64,000 nucleotides of DNA, taken from assembly GCF_020860705.1 (NCBI RefSeq), contig NZ_JAJBTT010000046.1, positions 1 through 64,000 of the forward strand, given 5' to 3'. Positions 1 to 10,293 of the stretch are shown piece after piece. This DNA is from Akkermansia sp. Its GTDB lineage: Bacteria; Verrucomicrobiota; Verrucomicrobiia; Verrucomicrobiales; Akkermansiaceae. The position numbers and the translations under genes are program-made. The notes below the pieces were generated by a model, which had not been told where the DNA came from, made no database searches, and was given only the letters and a program-made list of their open reading frames with translations. The first letter of the stretch is position 1, and the number at the start of each line of letters is the position of its first letter.

Positions 1-56
1 GTTAAGAGTTAAGAGTTAAGAGTTAAGAGTTAAGAGTTAAGAGTTAAGAGTTAAGG
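1..56. repeat. 7-bp tandem repeat (GTTAAGA)n
   Basis: Seven perfect head-to-tail copies of GTTAAGA followed by one variant copy GTTAAGG. The array starts at the window edge and may continue outside it. It lies 3' of the autotransporter stop codon, outside any gene seen here, so copy-number change would not shift a visible reading frame. Confidence 0.95.
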
Positions 57-191
57 GTGGAGAGTGGAGAGTTGAGTTGCTATTAACTATTCCCTATTAA
101 CTGTTAACTAAAAAACAGAGCCGCTCCGGATCTTGTCCGGAACGGCCCTGGAAGTCCGGAGAGGGAAGTATCTCCACTCTCCTCTCTTAAC
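50..191. repeat. imperfect inverted repeat flanking the autotransporter terminator
   Basis: The left arm 50-70 (starts GTTAAGGGTGG) matches the reverse complement of the right arm 171-191 with about three mismatches in 21 bp. The arms enclose the terminator hairpin at 119-146, so the transcript could form a longer outer stem around the terminator. Its function is unknown. Confidence 0.75.
110..148 (-). terminator. Rho-independent terminator of the autotransporter gene
   Basis: Read on the minus strand, a GC-rich 11-bp stem (GCCGTTCCGGA paired with TCCGGAGCGGC, one wobble) with a 5-nt loop is followed by CTCTG and a run of six T. It sits about 55 bp past the stop codon of the autotransporter gene. 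Confidence 0.85.
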
Positions 192-202
192 CCTTAACTC
201 TC

Positions 203-3200
203 TTAGAAGTCATACCGGTACCCCACGCTTCCGTTGAGGGAGTTGGCTCCGCTGCGGATGTCCGCGTTCCCGTTCACGAAGATCGTTCCCTTCGTTCCCA
301 CGGGTACACTCAAGCCCGCTCCGATTTGCAGCGCCGTCGTCCCTACCTTCGCTCCCCTCACCGTCTGCGTGTAGCCGGGGTTGGCCAGGAAGCCTACTCC
401 CGTCTTGCCACGGTCGTCTCCCATGTCCTGGGCCGCATTCACTCGGAACTCTGCCAGCGCTTCACGTCCAAAGACATTGCTGCCTACCAGCCCCATCCAC
501 CGGCCGCCCAGTGCTACCGTTCCCGTCGTCCATTCCTGCTTGCCTACATTCAGCCCCGCATTTCCGGCTCCCGTTTCCGTGTAGCCGTCCATGCTCGTTT
601 TCACGATGGAGGCGTTGAACAAAGGCTGCAGCACACTGCTCTTGTCTTCGTTGAGGTAGATGTCATAGGTCAGCTCATACATCGCTCCGAATCCCCACCC
701 GTTGGTGTCTCCCTGCGTGCTGTAGCTGCCTTCCCCGTAGTTGACCGTACGGTTGAGTTTGGCGTCGTTCCAGCCTCCCGTCAGGATCAGCGTGTGCGCC
801 CAGCGCTTGCTCTGGTAGCGCCCGAAGAGGTTGGCGTAGTAGCTGTCCAGGTGGCCGTCGGCGGAGTCCGCCGCGCTGGCCGTCAGGTCACCGTAGTTGG
901 CCGTGAAGGCCGCTCCCATGGTGAAGTGGTTGCTGATGTCCACATCCATGCCCACGGTACCGCCCCAGGTAGTGAGCTGGTAGCCGCTTTCATCCCCCTT
1001 GGTGTCCAGCTTGGCGTAGGACCCCGTGCCTTCCATCCACATGTGGAAGTAGGGCATGTCTTCGTTGACATAGGAGGGGTTGACGCCCATCAGCGTAGTG
1101 CGGTTGCGGATCCAGCCCATCTGTTCGCGCAGGGCGTCTCGCTGGGCCGTGCCCAGGGCGTTTACCGTGCTGCCCGCTGCTGCTGCCATGGAATGAGCGG
1201 CCTGGGAGGTATTGCCCGACTGAATGTCGTTTCTGACCGCTTCCCGGAAGTCGCCAAGAACGGTGCCCTTGGGCGCGTCGCCGCGGCTGTTCCAGAGGAG
1301 GTTGGCCCCGGCTTCCGAGTTGGCCGTGTTGGCAGCTCCCAGGAAGGCGTTGTCTGTCTTGACCATGCCGGTAACGACAATCTTCCCGTTTTCCGAACGG
1401 ATACCGAATTCCTGATAATAGAAGTCAAAGTAGCCTGAGGCTTCCACGGAAGCTCCGTTTGCCGTGACGGTGCCTCCCGCTCCCTGCGCATCCACCAGCG
1501 TGAAGTTGAGGTTGGCGGTCGGGTCCGCCGGGTCGTCGTAGTCTTCCAAACTGCCCAGGGAAACGGTAGTCCCGTCGAGATTGACGTCGCCAGCCTGCAC
1601 CGTGATGACCGGGCCGGAGAAGAGGTCGTCCCGGTTGGTGTTGATCACCAGGTCCAGATTGGAACCTGCCAGGTTGAGACCGTTGGTCACCGTCAGCGCC
1701 GTGTTCACGGCATCCACTCCATCCCCCACCGGAGCCAGGCGCACATGCGTTCCGGAACCGGCGGTAAGCGTCTTGTAGGTCACGGAACCGTTGCCGCCTG
1801 GGGCGCCTATCAGTTCCAGCGTTCCCTTGGTGACGCTGAGGGCCTGGCCGGCCGCGCCGTTCCCCTTCAGGGTCTGCGTGCCCGTACCATTCATGGTGAT
1901 GCTGCCGTCTCCGCTGAGCACTCCTTCATACAGGGCGTTTCCGGCTGTCGTGATTTCCAGAGCTGACCCGTTCTGGAGGGATCCGGTCCCCGTAAGGCCG
2001 GAGATGCTGTTGGCGGCGTTGCCGAGATTTAAGGAGGCATTGCCAGCAAGGTCCACCTGCACGCCGTCCAGCCTGGAGGTGCCGTTGAGCGCCAGGGAGG
2101 CGTTGTCCGCCACCAGGAGCTTGCCTTCCCCGGAAATGGTGCTGCTGGATAGTTCGGAGCCGGCGGCTCCGAGCGTCAGCTGGCCGTTCTTCCCGAGGGA
2201 TAGCGCGCCCCCGTTGCCTTCATCCGTCACCGTTCCCGCTGCCGTCTTCCCGGTGATGTCCAGGGAAGAGAGATTGCCGGAGTTGGTGGAATTAAGCTTG
2301 ATGAAACCAAGATCCGCCGTGCCGGAGAGCGTCAGTTTGCCCCCCTGCATTTCCAGCGTTCCGCCGGTGTTCACGGTTCCGGCAAGTTCCAGGGAGCCCG
2401 CTCCCGTTTTGGTGATGTTGGCCGTGCCGCCATTGATGGTTCCGGAGTATTTCGTGTCGGGTCCGGACGTATTCGGATCAGTTCCCAGCACCTCGTTATT
2501 CAGGATGACGGAAGCCGTCTTGTCATTGGTGCTGGTGATATTGATGACGCCGGAAGCCGCACCGGAGAGGTTGTTAACCGTCAGGCCGTCAGCCGCATTG
2601 TCCACGCCGGGGATATTGAGAGCCAGATTGCCGTCCACCATGACTGCACGGTATGGGTCCAGTTCGGAGTTGAGAGTGACCGTCCTGTCTTCACTTCCCA
2701 CCGCGTAGATTTGCGTGGCGTCCCCCGTGATGCCGATGGAGCCTCCGTTGAGGCCCGTCACCGCAAAGCCCAGGCTTTCCAGCTGCGGGGTGAAGGTGGC
2801 CGTGCCGTAGCCCAGGATGCCGTTGGTCAGGTTGAACCACGCCGTACGATCGCCCGCTCCCCAGCTTTTCATGGCATTGATCACATCGGCGGACAGGGTA
2901 AGGGTAAGCGTTTCAATTTCCAACTGTGTTCCGTTCGCGTCAAACCGGATCATGGAGGCGCTTCCATCCAGATTCTGCTTCTTGGAAACGTTGCCCGTGC
3001 CCACCACCAGGCTGGCGCTGTCCAGGCTGGCAGCGCCTGCAATGCCGCTGATGACCGTTCCGGCATCCGTCATATTAATGGTCTTGAGAGCGGAACCGGA
3101 AAGGGAGCCCAGAGAGATGGAGCCAACGCCGGCGGCCGCGTTCACGGAGACGTTCTTGACGCCCTTGTAATTCTGGCCGCCCGTCAGGTTGCCCCCGGTA

Positions 3201-6200
3201 ACGTTGAGCGCGGCTTTATAGCCATTAGCGCCGTTCTGGAAAGCAAGTGTGCCGGAAGCCAGCGTCAAGGTGCCCGCGTAATCCGCGCTGGCGGCCCCTA
3301 CGCCCAGAGTACCCGTACCGGTTTTCAGCAGATTGCCGGATCCGGTGAAGGCGCCGTTGAGGGTGATGTTCCCGCCCGTGGTGTCCACTGTAGCGGTCTT
3401 GCCCGCAGCGGCATTGAGCACAACTCCTGCGGAGGCGGCCCAGGCCCCCGTAGCGTTAAGCGTGCCTTCTCCCAGCGTAAGGGTGCCGGATGTTCCGGTA
3501 ATATCCCCGCCCAGCGTGAGCGTGCCGTTTCCGCTGAGGGTAATGCCGGAGTTGGAGCCATCCAGGAAGGAAGCTCCGGCCAGCACGGCCGTTCCGCCGA
3601 TAATGTTCAAGTTGCCTGCCAGCGCGCCCTGGCCGTTGGCGCCGCCCAGATGAACGCCGCCGGAGGTGAGCGTCATACCTGTAAGCACGTTGACTGCGGA
3701 AGCCTGTGTATTGCCCCCCACCGTTCCGCCGCCGATTTGCAGCGTGGCGATGTTCTGGGAATGTTTCAGGTCCAGCGTCACGCCGTAGGTGACGTCAACG
3801 AGGTCGGCATTCAGCGCACCATTGACCGTAATGGTCCGGTTGGCCGTGGCCGCTCCGTAGCCGGACAGAACGATGCTGCCCCCGGCATTGCTGAGCGTGC
3901 CGCCGAGCGCATCATTTCCATTGACCGCCTTGACGAGCAGGGATCCTTCATCCGTTTTGGCAAGCGTTCCGGTGATGTTCTTGAGAATGCCGAAAAGGGC
4001 TATCTCAGAACCGCCGGAGAGGTTGAGGGTGGAACCGTTGGCCACGGTAATAATTCCCGAGAGCACCTTGGTATTCGCAATGCCCCCCAGCGCCACGGCT
4101 CCGTTTCCGGAAATGTTCCAGTTGAGACCCAGGAAGCTATCCTGCCCGGCCGTATCCACCGTCAGCGTGGTGCCGGCGCCGGAGGCTGCCAGCTTGACCG
4201 CGTCCCCGGCGTTTTTCTGCACCATGACCTGCGTCAGCGTTACGTTGCCAGAAGCCTGCAGGGTGCCCCCGCCAAAGATAATGGAGCCCGTTCCCAGCGC
4301 ACCGTTGCCGTTAATGTCCACCACGCCGCCGTCCAGAGAGGTGGAACCGCCGTACGTATTGGCGGTGCGGATTACCAGCGTGCCGTCTCCCTTCTTGGTG
4401 AGGATGGTCGTGGCTCCTGTAATGTGTCCGGCTCCTTCAAAGGTGTAGGTGTTGGCGGCTCCGCTGTTGTTGACGATGATGGAAGACGGCGCCACGTCTC
4501 CCGTGATGGAGACGGTTTTGTTTTCCGCCGTGTTGTCAAAGATAAGGGGCTGCCCGTCCGTGCTCACCGGAGGCGCGCCCGCTCCCGCGTAAGTCCAGTT
4601 GCTGACGTCCCCTGCGCTCCACGTATTGGAGCCCTCCGTTCCGTTCCAGGTGAGCATGTCCGCGGTAGATTCAATCTTGAGCTGAAGCGTTTTGCCGTCC
4701 GCAGAGAGCCCCAGCATGTAGGTCAGTTCCGGATGGGTTTCATTGATGAGTTCTCCCACGTTGAAGGAACCCAGCGTCAGCGTTCCGGTTCCCACCGTCA
4801 GGAGGGAATAATCGCCGGAATCCACCAGAGACTCGTAATTGGAGAGGGTGAGGTTATGTGTCCCGGTGAGCGTCAGGCCTCCCGTAAGCGTCACCAGAGC
4901 GGTTCCTCCCGCAGAAAGCCCCGTCATGTCAAAGGTAAACGAGGAACCGGCGGCCATCGCCAGGCTTCCCGCCACATTGAGGCGGGAGTAGCTGCCCAGC
5001 GTCAGGCTGCCGATAGCTCCGCCATCGCTGGTGATCGCACCCGTGGAGAGTGCATCAGCGGCGGTGCCGGCCTTCACGCTGACCGCGTTCTTCAACGCAT
5101 AATTGCCGATGTCCAGCGTTGCGCCGGAAGAGATGGAAACCGTGCTGGTCCCGAACGCTGCGGCGTTTCCGGCCGCCAGCGTTCCCGCTTCCGCATTGGT
5201 CGTGCCTGCATAGGTGTTGGCGCCGCTGAACGTCACTTTGCCCGTTCCCTTTTGAGTGATGGTGCCCGTACCGCCAATGGCGTTGGCCACCGTCTGATCT
5301 CCGTTTACCGCGTAAGTCAGGAAGGCGTCACCGTTGCCGCCAAGCGTCACGGCTCCTCCCCCCAGGGTTCCGGCTCCCGTCAGCAGGATTGTCCCTTCCT
5401 TGATCAGGGTTGCATTGGTATAGCTGCTGGCCTTGTTCAACTGGAGCACCCCGTTCCCCTGTTTGACCAGGTTGGTGCCGCTGCCTTCCGTGGCCACGAT
5501 CACATCCAGCTTCAAATCAGCCGTGTTCGTGTCGTCCAGCGCAAAGTTCCCGCGGGCTATGTCAAAAACAGCCGTACCGCCGCGCAGGGTCAGAGCGTTC
5601 GCCTCGTCGGTGGCAGGAGCTCCTTCAGCTACGGAGAAAACGCTCATTCCGGTAGCGGACTGCTGCGTTACAAGGGTATTGGTGCCGCTGTACAAGTCGA
5701 AGCCGTTTAATCCTCCGCCTGCAATATTCAGAACCACCCGGCTGTTGTTGAACACCATTCTGGTAGAGGCCATCGTCGTGTTGCTGCCGCTGACATTCCA
5801 AGTGCCGTTGTTCAAGGTCAGCGTGCCGAAATTCCCACTGTTGTTGTAGCCGAACGGATCCCCTGCCGTGGTATTCAGCGTACCGCCGTTCACCATGAGG
5901 TTCCCGTAAAGAATGGACTGCGCGCCACTGTTGGGCCCCTTGCCGAGATTCAGGACCGCCCCCTCGCCCACCGTGGTCAAACTGGTTTTCGTCTGGGCGG
6001 CAGAAATTGTCAGGGCCGTTCCGCTACCCATCACTTCCAGATTGATGCCGGAGCCATTGGCCAAATTGGTTCCAAGCGTATTGGCGCCCCCGGAAGTAAA
6101 GGCGATCGTGCCTCCGTTGATCGTAGGCATGGTGGAACCGAGGATACCTACAATTCCACCCGTTACGCCAATTTCCAAGCGTCCCGTCCTGTCCACTGTC

Positions 6201-9200
6201 ACCGTTCCGGTACCCAGGGCCATGTTCGCCTTCACGACAACGGTACCCTCCTTGATGTTCACCGCGCCGGAATAATCATTGTTGGTGCTGTTGAAGGTCA
6301 CTTTCCCTTCCCCCAGCTTGGTCATGGCGCCGTTTCCGGAAAGCTTGCCTCCGTTATTGGTCAGTTCCAGATCCTTGCCGGCTCCATTGTTGAAGTAGAT
6401 GGCCTTGGCTTCCATGTTGCCCGTCAGGACCACTTCTCCCGTATGGGCACCGTCAAACAGATACGTCTCCGTATTGTCCACGGCTCCGATCTGGTTGCCG
6501 TCCCAGACAATCACGCCATTCGCCATGCTCACGGTGACGGACACCGTCTTGCCCGCCGTATCCACGTTAAACTCGCCATGATACAAATCCGCCAGAGTTC
6601 CAGTCAGGGTCATGGAACCTTCATCCGCAAAGTTCCCGGCTGTCAGGTTGTCCCATCCGACTAGCGTATAGGTCCCAGCGGTCACATTGCCGTCAATATT
6701 CAGGCTCACGCCGGCATCCGCCCCCAGCTCCAGGTTGGCTACCGTCAGGATTGCGCCGCCCGGCGTCAGGGCGGCCCCGTCAACGGCCAGGGAGGCGGCA
6801 CTGAGCGTCCCCGTCACCTGCTGGGAACGCAGGGCCGTCACCTTGGCGGAAGAAGCATTCAGCGTCCCGGCCAAAGCCGTATCCGCGTTCAAATACAGGT
6901 TGGCACCGGAAAGATTCAAGATTCCGGTAAAACCGGAGGCGTCACCACCCAGGGTCAAAGCCCCGGCATTGTTCCTGGTATTCACCGCCAGAGTTCCCGA
7001 GCCGCCTAGGCCGCCGAGCACCTTGAGGCTGTCTCCGCTCACGATGGTAGCCCTTCCGTTTCCAGACGTTTCCACGGATACCTTTCCATTGAGATTGACG
7101 TTCACGGTGGCACCGGTAAAGATGTTCAGCGTCGTAGCCGCATTCGTCCCTTTCAGGGTGATGTCCCCGGCCAGGGAAACGCCACCTGTGATCGTATTGG
7201 AGTTCAGGTTGCTGAAGGTGACAGTCACGGAATTCGCGCCGCCTCCCATCGTCACGTTCCCCTGCCCCCACGGAGTCAGGGTCTGTCCGGAAACGATCGA
7301 CGCGTTTCCTATGTTATACGTCAGATTAACCACCCTGTCCGCAACAGTAGTAAGGATTTCCGTATCCCCGTCATAGGAGTTTTTCACCCATCCCGCGTTG
7401 AACCCCCACGCGTTATCACCATTGGAGAGGTGCGTAATCAACAATCCGCCCATACCGCTGATGGTTCCGTTAACGGAAGTGCTAGCTCCATTCGAAGATC
7501 CGGCTATGGTAGCCCTTCCGTCGACAGCATCCAGAACAATATTCATCGCGAAAGGGCCGCCTGAAGAATTTCCATTATATAAGTTAAGAATGGAGCCGGC
7601 GCCCATGGTCAATGTTCCCGTTCCATTAATTTTCCCATAGGCATGAGACACAGTCATCGCCGTATTGCTTCCGAGAACAATGTTCATACTGGACGTGTAG
7701 GCATTGCTGTCTCCCAACAGGAGTCCACCCTGTTCTATGACAAGCGTTGCTCCGTCCGAAGCATTGAATGCAGCAGCATTCAAATTCAAGTTGCCTGTGC
7801 CGGTCTTTGTCACCATACCGCCGATTCCTCCGTTCAAGGTAGAATCCCCTGCGCCGATGATCAGGGAGCCGTCCCCGCTATTCGTCAGCTTGCCGCCATA
7901 AGTTCCGGCGCCGAGCGTCAGGCTGCCGTCTCCCGTACGGGTGATATTCTGCTCCCATCCAGCCAGGGCAGTCCAGGCCACGGCATTCCCATTCGTATCC
8001 ACCAGGATGGCATTGGAAGCCAGCGCATCCTTCTTGATCTGTCCGGAAATATCCGCCGTGATGCCCGCGCCATATTTGAGAGAGCCCCCATTAAAAATGA
8101 TGTCGCCGCTGCCCAGAGCGTTGGCGTGCTGCATTTCCACCGTGCCGCCGCCCAGCAGGACTTCTCCGGAAAAACCGGCATTGTCCGTAGCGATGGACAA
8201 GGTTCCATCTCCGGTCTTCTGCAGCTTGGAGCTTCCCGTGAGGGAACCGGTTCCCGTCCACGTGTAATCGGTGGAATCCGCATTGACGACAATCAACTTC
8301 GGATTCACCGGTCCGGCGATGGTCACGGTCTGCGGCACATTGCCGGTCACGTCTCCGAAAACGACGCCGTTGCCATCGGCAAAGGCCAGCCCCGCATTCC
8401 ACGGGGAATTTCCCGTTCCTCCCACCGTCCACGTATTATCTCCGCCGCCTGTCCAGGTCAGGGTCGTCACCTGCTCCACGACAAATTTCAGCACATTGTC
8501 CTCCGTGCTCCAGTTTCCCATAAAGCCGGTTCCCAACAGGATGGTATTGGTCAAATCTCCGGTGATGCCTCCCGTGGCATTGATCAGGTTATAGGTTCCC
8601 GCGCTCCAGCTCACGCCGTCGCTGTTTTCCAGCAGAAGGCTGCCGTTCACCGTCAGGGCTCCGTTCAGGGTCAGCAGCGCATTTCCATTTACCGTCATAG
8701 GAGCGGCGTCAATAAGCGTCCCGGCGCCCAGATTCAGGTTGCCGGTCATCGTGTTCTGCCCCCCCAGGGACAAAACGCCGGAGCCCATGGTCAGGCCGGC
8801 ATTCTCATCCACGGCGGAAACGTCCAGGCTCACCCCTGCGGACAGGGCAAGCCCCCGGTAACCCGCGGAAATGCCGCCGATAGCCGCATTGCCCGTCACG
8901 GAAAGATTCTTGTTGGTTCCCATCCCGGAGGCATGGCTCACAATGAGGGTGCCACCTTTCAGCTCCACCCCTCCCGTGAAGGAAGAGGTATTGGCCAGAG
9001 TCAGCGTCCCGGCGCCGTCCTTGATCAAACTTCCATCTCCACGGAACACATTGTCATTATCCGTGGCCATGCTCCCGGCTCCGGTAATGGTCAGCACGCC
9101 GTTCAGCTGGACATAATGGGTAGCGTCAGCGGTAATTTTCATGGTGCTGGCGGCATTCACCACCTCCACCGTGCCCCCGCCCGCCGCTACCGTCAGTCCA

Positions 9201-9745
9201 TTGCCGAACGTACCGTCGGTTGCCTTGGTAATTTCCAGGCGCCCGTTGTTCAGGGTCCAGTACTCCGTGTTAACAGCCATGGACCCCAGCCCGGCGCCGT
9301 CATAGGTATATTCCCCCACGCGCAAGGTGCCGCCGTTGGTCACGGTTACCTGGTAACGGGTGTAATTATCCCCCGTCATGCTGAGACTGGCTCCCGGAGA
9401 GCTCAAATCCAGCGTGGCACCGTTAATGGTCAGGGTCTTGGAGACGGTGCCGCTGCCCACTACCACGGTGGGCGCCGTTTCAATCTTGAAAATTCCGCCG
9501 CCGGTAATGGTAAGACTGTTGTTACCAATGTTGAACGCCCCCGCCGCCTGGGTAAGGGTTTTTCCGGACTCAATGGTCAGCGTTAAATTGTCCGCTCCGA
9601 TGGTGGTGTCTTCATTCCACGTAACGTCCGTATCAAAAACCTGGTTCTCCGTAATGGTGAGGGGGGCGGCATGAACGGAGGCAGGCCATACGGCGCAACA
9701 GGCGAGCAAAGCGGACAACAAATTCAAGGGCAAATGCAGCTTCAT
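203..9745 (-). CDS. giant PATR-repeat autotransporter (type V secretion)
   Basis: A 3180-residue surface or secreted adhesin-type autotransporter. Residues 1-26 are a Sec signal peptide with an AxA-like cleavage site (SVHAA). The passenger is Gly/Thr/Asn/Leu-rich beta-helix sequence with many passenger-associated transport repeats of the form KxGxGTLxLxxxNxYxGxTxxxxGTL, for example near residue 240. At least three modules begin with a W-x-G-x-N-x-W motif (such as LTWTGGGDNTW). Residues from about 2899 to the end form the autotransporter beta-barrel, ending in YRYDF with the terminal Phe expected for outer-membrane assembly. The barrel would let the passenger cross the outer membrane. No ligand can be inferred. 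A TATAAT box lies 14-19 bp upstream of the ATG with no Shine-Dalgarno sequence, so the message may be leaderless. The gene is monocistronic, with its own terminator. Confidence 0.95.
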   Translation of the reverse strand: MKLHLPLNLLSALLACCAVWPASVHAAPLTITENQVFDTDVTWNEDTTIGADNLTLTIESGKTLTQAAGAFNIGNNSLTITGGGIFKIETAPTVVVGSGTVSKTLTINGATLDLSSPGASLSMTGDNYTRYQVTVTNGGTLRVGEYTYDGAGLGSMAVNTEYWTLNNGRLEITKATDGTFGNGLTVAAGGGTVEVVNAASTMKITADATHYVQLNGVLTITGAGSMATDNDNVFRGDGSLIKDGAGTLTLANTSSFTGGVELKGGTLIVSHASGMGTNKNLSVTGNAAIGGISAGYRGLALSAGVSLDVSAVDENAGLTMGSGVLSLGGQNTMTGNLNLGAGTLIDAAPMTVNGNALLTLNGALTVNGSLLLENSDGVSWSAGTYNLINATGGITGDLTNTILLGTGFMGNWSTEDNVLKFVVEQVTTLTWTGGGDNTWTVGGTGNSPWNAGLAFADGNGVVFGDVTGNVPQTVTIAGPVNPKLIVVNADSTDYTWTGTGSLTGSSKLQKTGDGTLSIATDNAGFSGEVLLGGGTVEMQHANALGSGDIIFNGGSLKYGAGITADISGQIKKDALASNAILVDTNGNAVAWTALAGWEQNITRTGDGSLTLGAGTYGGKLTNSGDGSLIIGAGDSTLNGGIGGMVTKTGTGNLNLNAAAFNASDGATLVIEQGGLLLGDSNAYTSSMNIVLGSNTAMTVSHAYGKINGTGTLTMGAGSILNLYNGNSSGGPFAMNIVLDAVDGRATIAGSSNGASTSVNGTISGMGGLLITHLSNGDNAWGFNAGWVKNSYDGDTEILTTVADRVVNLTYNIGNASIVSGQTLTPWGQGNVTMGGGANSVTVTFSNLNSNTITGGVSLAGDITLKGTNAATTLNIFTGATVNVNLNGKVSVETSGNGRATIVSGDSLKVLGGLGGSGTLAVNTRNNAGALTLGGDASGFTGILNLSGANLYLNADTALAGTLNASSAKVTALRSQQVTGTLSAASLAVDGAALTPGGAILTVANLELGADAGVSLNIDGNVTAGTYTLVGWDNLTAGNFADEGSMTLTGTLADLYHGEFNVDTAGKTVSVTVSMANGVIVWDGNQIGAVDNTETYLFDGAHTGEVVLTGNMEAKAIYFNNGAGKDLELTNNGGKLSGNGAMTKLGEGKVTFNSTNNDYSGAVNIKEGTVVVKANMALGTGTVTVDRTGRLEIGVTGGIVGILGSTMPTINGGTIAFTSGGANTLGTNLANGSGINLEVMGSGTALTISAAQTKTSLTTVGEGAVLNLGKGPNSGAQSILYGNLMVNGGTLNTTAGDPFGYNNSGNFGTLTLNNGTWNVSGSNTTMASTRMVFNNSRVVLNIAGGGLNGFDLYSGTNTLVTQQSATGMSVFSVAEGAPATDEANALTLRGGTAVFDIARGNFALDDTNTADLKLDVIVATEGSGTNLVKQGNGVLQLNKASSYTNATLIKEGTILLTGAGTLGGGAVTLGGNGDAFLTYAVNGDQTVANAIGGTGTITQKGTGKVTFSGANTYAGTTNAEAGTLAAGNAAAFGTSTVSISSGATLDIGNYALKNAVSVKAGTAADALSTGAITSDGGAIGSLTLGSYSRLNVAGSLAMAAGSSFTFDMTGLSAGGTALVTLTGGLTLTGTHNLTLSNYESLVDSGDYSLLTVGTGTLTLGSFNVGELINETHPELTYMLGLSADGKTLQLKIESTADMLTWNGTEGSNTWSAGDVSNWTYAGAGAPPVSTDGQPLIFDNTAENKTVSITGDVAPSSIIVNNSGAANTYTFEGAGHITGATTILTKKGDGTLVIRTANTYGGSTSLDGGVVDINGNGALGTGSIIFGGGTLQASGNVTLTQVMVQKNAGDAVKLAASGAGTTLTVDTAGQDSFLGLNWNISGNGAVALGGIANTKVLSGIITVANGSTLNLSGGSEIALFGILKNITGTLAKTDEGSLLVKAVNGNDALGGTLSNAGGSIVLSGYGAATANRTITVNGALNADLVDVTYGVTLDLKHSQNIATLQIGGGTVGGNTQASAVNVLTGMTLTSGGVHLGGANGQGALAGNLNIIGGTAVLAGASFLDGSNSGITLSGNGTLTLGGDITGTSGTLTLGEGTLNATGAWAASAGVVLNAAAGKTATVDTTGGNITLNGAFTGSGNLLKTGTGTLGVGAASADYAGTLTLASGTLAFQNGANGYKAALNVTGGNLTGGQNYKGVKNVSVNAAAGVGSISLGSLSGSALKTINMTDAGTVISGIAGAASLDSASLVVGTGNVSKKQNLDGSASMIRFDANGTQLEIETLTLTLSADVINAMKSWGAGDRTAWFNLTNGILGYGTATFTPQLESLGFAVTGLNGGSIGITGDATQIYAVGSEDRTVTLNSELDPYRAVMVDGNLALNIPGVDNAADGLTVNNLSGAASGVINITSTNDKTASVILNNEVLGTDPNTSGPDTKYSGTINGGTANITKTGAGSLELAGTVNTGGTLEMQGGKLTLSGTADLGFIKLNSTNSGNLSSLDITGKTAAGTVTDEGNGGALSLGKNGQLTLGAAGSELSSSTISGEGKLLVADNASLALNGTSRLDGVQVDLAGNASLNLGNAANSISGLTGTGSLQNGSALEITTAGNALYEGVLSGDGSITMNGTGTQTLKGNGAAGQALSVTKGTLELIGAPGGNGSVTYKTLTAGSGTHVRLAPVGDGVDAVNTALTVTNGLNLAGSNLDLVINTNRDDLFSGPVITVQAGDVNLDGTTVSLGSLEDYDDPADPTANLNFTLVDAQGAGGTVTANGASVEASGYFDFYYQEFGIRSENGKIVVTGMVKTDNAFLGAANTANSEAGANLLWNSRGDAPKGTVLGDFREAVRNDIQSGNTSQAAHSMAAAAGSTVNALGTAQRDALREQMGWIRNRTTLMGVNPSYVNEDMPYFHMWMEGTGSYAKLDTKGDESGYQLTTWGGTVGMDVDISNHFTMGAAFTANYGDLTASAADSADGHLDSYYANLFGRYQSKRWAHTLILTGGWNDAKLNRTVNYGEGSYSTQGDTNGWGFGAMYELTYDIYLNEDKSSVLQPLFNASIVKTSMDGYTETGAGNAGLNVGKQEWTTGTVALGGRWMGLVGSNVFGREALAEFRVNAAQDMGDDRGKTGVGFLANPGYTQTVRGAKVGTTALQIGAGLSVPVGTKGTIFVNGNADIRSGANSLNGSVGYRYDF

Positions 9746-9758
9746 AAAAAAATAACTT

Positions 9759-9764
9759 ATTATA
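9759..9764 (-). promoter_or_regulatory. candidate -10 box of the autotransporter gene
   Basis: Minus-strand TATAAT, 14-19 bp before the ATG. No good -35 is visible at 16-18 bp, but the region is very AT-rich. Initiation from this box would leave a leader of under 10 nt. Confidence 0.4.
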
Positions 9765-9828
9765 AATAGATTAACAAACGTGTGGTCTTTTAGCAGAGAT
9801 GAGATACGCTATTAAGCAAATGGAATAT

Positions 9829-9843
9829 CGGATTTGAAATCCG
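9829..9843. repeat. 15-bp palindrome CGGATTTGAAATCCG
   Basis: Perfect 7+1+7 inverted repeat. The same palindrome (central G or C) recurs at 10032-10046, 49859-49873 and 50035-50049. It is always intergenic and comes in pairs about 180-200 bp apart. Confidence 0.85.
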
Positions 9844-10031
9844 GTGTCAATCTGGAAATAACGTTCCCAAGGTTTTAAATTATCCCCATCCTTTTGTTTC
9901 CCTCTCTTCACCTCGGAAAAATCATCCATTTTATTCAAATAGAAACCCCAATAGGAATATCAATAATATCTATTTATAAACACATTACTATCTTTTCGTA
10001 ATTTTCTTCCAGAACAATATCTCCCCTTGTC

Positions 10032-10046
10032 CGGATTTCAAATCCG
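10032..10046. repeat. 15-bp palindrome CGGATTTCAAATCCG
   Basis: Second member of the pair upstream of the autotransporter, 203 bp from the first and in the opposite orientation (central C instead of G). Confidence 0.85.
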
Positions 10047-10293
10047 CTTCTTTTCCCTTACATTTTTTCCTTGAAGAGCATGGCTTTGCTGCAACGCATG
10101 CGGCCGTCCCGGTCCAGATAACTCCCTCATGCAAACAGGGATGCATCTTCTTTCTTCATCCGGTACGCCGGCGCCCCACCCCGGAATTCCCATAAAAACC
10201 ATTCCGCACACATAAAAATCCATTCAGCTGCCGCAGCAGCTTTTCAAACAGGCACACGTCACAAGAAGAGAGGCAGGAAGGATCCTTTCCTTC

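Larger units (their letters stand above)
9746..10293. other. intergenic region between autotransporter and acyl-ACP synthetase
   Basis: About 550 bp without a convincing gene. The autotransporter-proximal half is AT-rich and holds the likely autotransporter promoter and two CGGATTTSAAATCCG palindromes. The other half holds a short hairpin (AGCTGC/GCAGCT, 10226-10241) and the ribosome-binding site of the next gene. A 61-codon minus ORF at 10038-10223 has no recognisable features. Confidence 0.8.

Noticed and set aside
1..205. CRISPR array
   Set aside because: The repeat unit is 7 bp with no spacers; it is a simple tandem repeat. No CRISPR-like pattern was seen elsewhere in the window.
2711..5710. 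999-codon plus-strand ORF inside the autotransporter gene (and a 647-codon one at 7643-9586)
   Set aside because: Antisense to a clearly real, repeat-rich gene. The predicted product is Arg/His/Gln-rich without domains, as expected when GC-biased, stop-poor repeats are read backwards.
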